Source: Bryobacterales bacterium KBS 96 (GTDB lineage Bacteria; Acidobacteriota; Terriglobia; Bryobacterales; Bryobacteraceae). Taken from it: a DNA stretch of 64,000 bases. The DNA is taken from the NCBI GenBank assembly GCA_000381625.1, contig KB906767.1:2210629-2274628 (forward strand), read 5' to 3'. The notes under the pieces are model-generated. The model saw nothing but the letters and a program-made list of their open reading frames with translations. It ran no database searches and was not told the origin of the DNA. Positions 62,196 through 64,000 of this stretch are shown here, in pieces; position 1 is the first letter of the stretch; every line of letters starts with the position of its first letter. The translations under genes and the position numbers were made by a program.

Positions 62196-64000
62196 CTACG
62201 CCGTGCGCATCGCTTCCGATTTATCTTCGCTAGCTATGGCGGCCTGAGCCGCTGCCAGGCGGGCGATCGGCACACGATACGGGGAGCACGAAACGTAATT
62301 CATGCCGACGCGGTAACAGAACTCGACCGAACTCGGGTCGCCGCCGTGCTCTCCACAAATGCCGATTTCAAGATCAGGCCGCGCCTGGCGGCCCAGCTTT
62401 ACGGCATATTCGATCAACTTGCCGACACCTTCCTGGTCGATGGCCGCGAACGGATCGCCCTTGAAGATCTTCAGGTCTTGATATTCCTTCGAGAACTTGG
62501 TGTAGTCGTCGCGCGAAAGGCCCATGGTGGTCTGCGTCAGATCGTTGGTGCCGAAGCTGAAGAATTCGGCTTCTTTCGCCACTTCGTCCGCCGTCAATGC
62601 CGCGCGAGGAATCTCGATCATGGTGCCGACCATGTACTTCAGGTCCTTCATGCCAGCTTTCCCGAGCACTTCCTCGGCGACTCGCACAACGATGGCCTTC
62701 TGGTTTTCGAGCTCCTTCACGTTGCCAATCAACGGAATCATGACTTCGGGAATCACTTTCTTGCCCTTTTTCGCCACCTGGACGGCTGCTTCGAAGACGG
62801 CTCGCGCCTGCATTTCGGTGATTTCCGGATAGGTAATGCCGAGCCGGCAGCCGCGGTGACCGAGCATCGGGTTGAACTCGTGCAGTTCTTCGACCCGGTG
62901 CAGCAATTCCGGGAGGCGCTTTTTCAACTCGCCGACCGACATGCCATAATTTGCGGCCATTTCCTTTTTGGTTCGCGAATCCGCGTGCGGCAGTTTCGCG
63001 ATATCCACCATCAGGTTTTCGCGCTTCGGCAGGAATTCATGGAGAGGCGGATCGAGCGTGCGGATGACAACCGGAAAGCCGTCCATCGCTTCGAACAGCC
63101 CGGCGAAATCCTTGCGCTGCATCGGCAGCAGCTTCGCGAGGCCCTGCTTACGGGTCTTTTCGTCGCGCGCGAGAATCATCGCCTGCATGTGCGGGATGCG
63201 ATCCTCAGCGAAGAACATGTGCTCCGTGCGGCAAAGCCCAATTCCCTCGGCGCCGAACAGACGCGCCTGCTTTGCGTCGCGCGGAATATCCGCATTCGCA
63301 CGAACGCCGAAGCTGCCGCGGAACTCATCGGCCCATTGCATGAACACAGCGAAATAATGGGACTTCGGATCGGGTTCGTTAGTTTTGCACTGGCCGAGAT
63401 AAACTTCGCCGGTCGAGCCATCGAGCGAGATCCATTCGCCCTCTTTCACAACCTGCTTTTTGCCATCGATGGCGACCGTCATGGTCTTGTTGCGCTCGTT
63501 CACTTCAATGGAGGAAGCGCCGACCACACAAGGCCGTCCCATGCCGCGCGCCACGACCGCCGCGTGGCTGGTAAGCCCGCCGACTGCCGTCAGAATACCT
63601 TTCGAAACGTCCATGCCGTGGATATCATCCGGCGTCGTCTCTTTGCGGACCAGGATGACCGGACCCTTAGCCGACAATTCCACCGCATCTTCCGAAGAGA
63701 ACGCAGCGCGGCCCACGGCGGCGCCTGGAGAGGCCGCATTCGCAGTAGCGACTTTCTTCAACTTCTTGCGGTCCGCCGGGTCAAGCACCGGGTGCAGCAG
63801 TTGGTCCAGTTGAGCCGGGGCGACGCGAAGCACAGCCTCGCGCTTGCCGATGACGCCCTCCTCCACCATGTCGACCGCAATGCGAACGGCAGCCGGACCC
63901 GTGCGCTTGCCATTGCGGGTCTGCAGCATATAGAGCTTGCCGTCTTCGATGGTGAACTCGAAGTCCTGTACGTCCTTGTAATGTTTTTCGAGGCTCGATG
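62196..64000 (-). CDS. ppdK: Pyruvate, phosphate dikinase, C-terminal part (cut by window edge)
   Basis: The last ~600 residues of PPDK are present and open to the right edge. They include the end of the ATP-grasp domain (FEFTIEDGKLYMLQTRNGKRTGPAAVRIA), the phospho-His domain with the swivelling His in GGLTSHAAVVARGMGRPCVVG, and the PEP/pyruvate TIM barrel with FGAEGIGLCRTEHMFF, MLGHRGCRLGITYPEI, FSFGTNDLTQTTMGLSRDD and GICGEHGGDPSSVEF. The last has the Cys/His block used for pyruvate chemistry. PPDK interconverts pyruvate and PEP with pyrophosphate. A terminator follows. Confidence 0.95.
   Translation of the reverse strand, partial: SSLEKHYKDVQDFEFTIEDGKLYMLQTRNGKRTGPAAVRIAVDMVEEGVIGKREAVLRVAPAQLDQLLHPVLDPADRKKLKKVATANAASPGAAVGRAAFSSEDAVELSAKGPVILVRKETTPDDIHGMDVSKGILTAVGGLTSHAAVVARGMGRPCVVGASSIEVNERNKTMTVAIDGKKQVVKEGEWISLDGSTGEVYLGQCKTNEPDPKSHYFAVFMQWADEFRGSFGVRANADIPRDAKQARLFGAEGIGLCRTEHMFFAEDRIPHMQAMILARDEKTRKQGLAKLLPMQRKDFAGLFEAMDGFPVVIRTLDPPLHEFLPKRENLMVDIAKLPHADSRTKKEMAANYGMSVGELKKRLPELLHRVEELHEFNPMLGHRGCRLGITYPEITEMQARAVFEAAVQVAKKGKKVIPEVMIPLIGNVKELENQKAIVVRVAEEVLGKAGMKDLKYMVGTMIEIPRAALTADEVAKEAEFFSFGTNDLTQTTMGLSRDDYTKFSKEYQDLKIFKGDPFAAIDQEGVGKLIEYAVKLGRQARPDLEIGICGEHGGDPSSVEFCYRVGMNYVSCSPYRVPIARLAAAQAAIASEDKSEAMRTA

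Overview
The window looks like a chromosomal segment of a GC-rich, free-living bacterium, most plausibly an acidobacterium of the Bryobacter/Solibacter type. This rests on its gene mix: Tat-exported glycoside hydrolase, sigma-54 activators with GAF domains, ECF sigma factors, many drug-efflux and small redox genes, and a large contractile injection system. It is an inference from gene content and no marker gene here settles it.

Layout. 0-9.5 kb is accessory and decayed: the 3' end of a tRNA-Ser next to a broken tyrosine recombinase (an old island edge), a propeller fragment, a methyltransferase/MerR divergent pair sharing a MerR-type promoter, a DUF4440 gene with a nonsense codon, a truncated quinone reductase, an intact RND/MMPL exporter, and plasmid-type and sigma-factor remnants beside an AhpD-like gene. 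9.7-36.3 kb is one minus-strand run of 19 intact, closely packed and often overlapping genes that encode an extracellular contractile injection system (eCIS, Afp/PVC/MAC-like). From promoter-proximal to distal they are: sheath, tube, a gp26-like protein, a proline-rich unknown, a Pvc16-like terminator, an AAA+ ATPase, a small unknown, a CIS-tube/Afp7-like protein, a LysM-like protein, gpD hub, gpV spike, PAAR-like tip, gp25, two baseplate J-type proteins, a gpI-like protein, a DUF6519/beta-helix protein, a coiled-coil plus beta-sandwich protein, and a 1180-residue DUF4157 protein that is the best candidate for the payload. A 658-bp regulatory gap separates the sheath gene from a divergent sigma-54 activator (37.0-39.1 kb).

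39.2-46.4 kb holds small metabolic and redox genes: alpha/beta hydrolase, DUF417 with a nonsense codon, haloacid dehalogenase, DUF427, a MOSC-ferredoxin reductase fusion, DoxX, TMEM175 channel and a VOC protein. 46.4-52.4 kb is a tripartite efflux operon (TolC, EmrA-like, EmrB-like) facing a second sigma-54 activator across a short gap with two palindromes. 52.4-56 kb is a graveyard: STAS, AhpD/AraC chimera, aldo-keto reductase and an SDR gene, all broken. 55.8-64 kb returns to mostly intact genes: Tat ferritin-like protein, ECF sigma factor with a short anti-sigma-like ORF, a WYL protein, a frameshifted GH95-like hydrolase, a glutaryl-CoA-dehydrogenase-like enzyme and the 3' part of ppdK, which runs off the right edge.

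The main point is the contrast between a fully intact injection-system operon with its own activator and heavily decayed flanks. The system shows a single tube gene, an enlarged sheath, no recognisable tape-measure protein, and three large unusual distal genes likely to carry targeting and payload functions.
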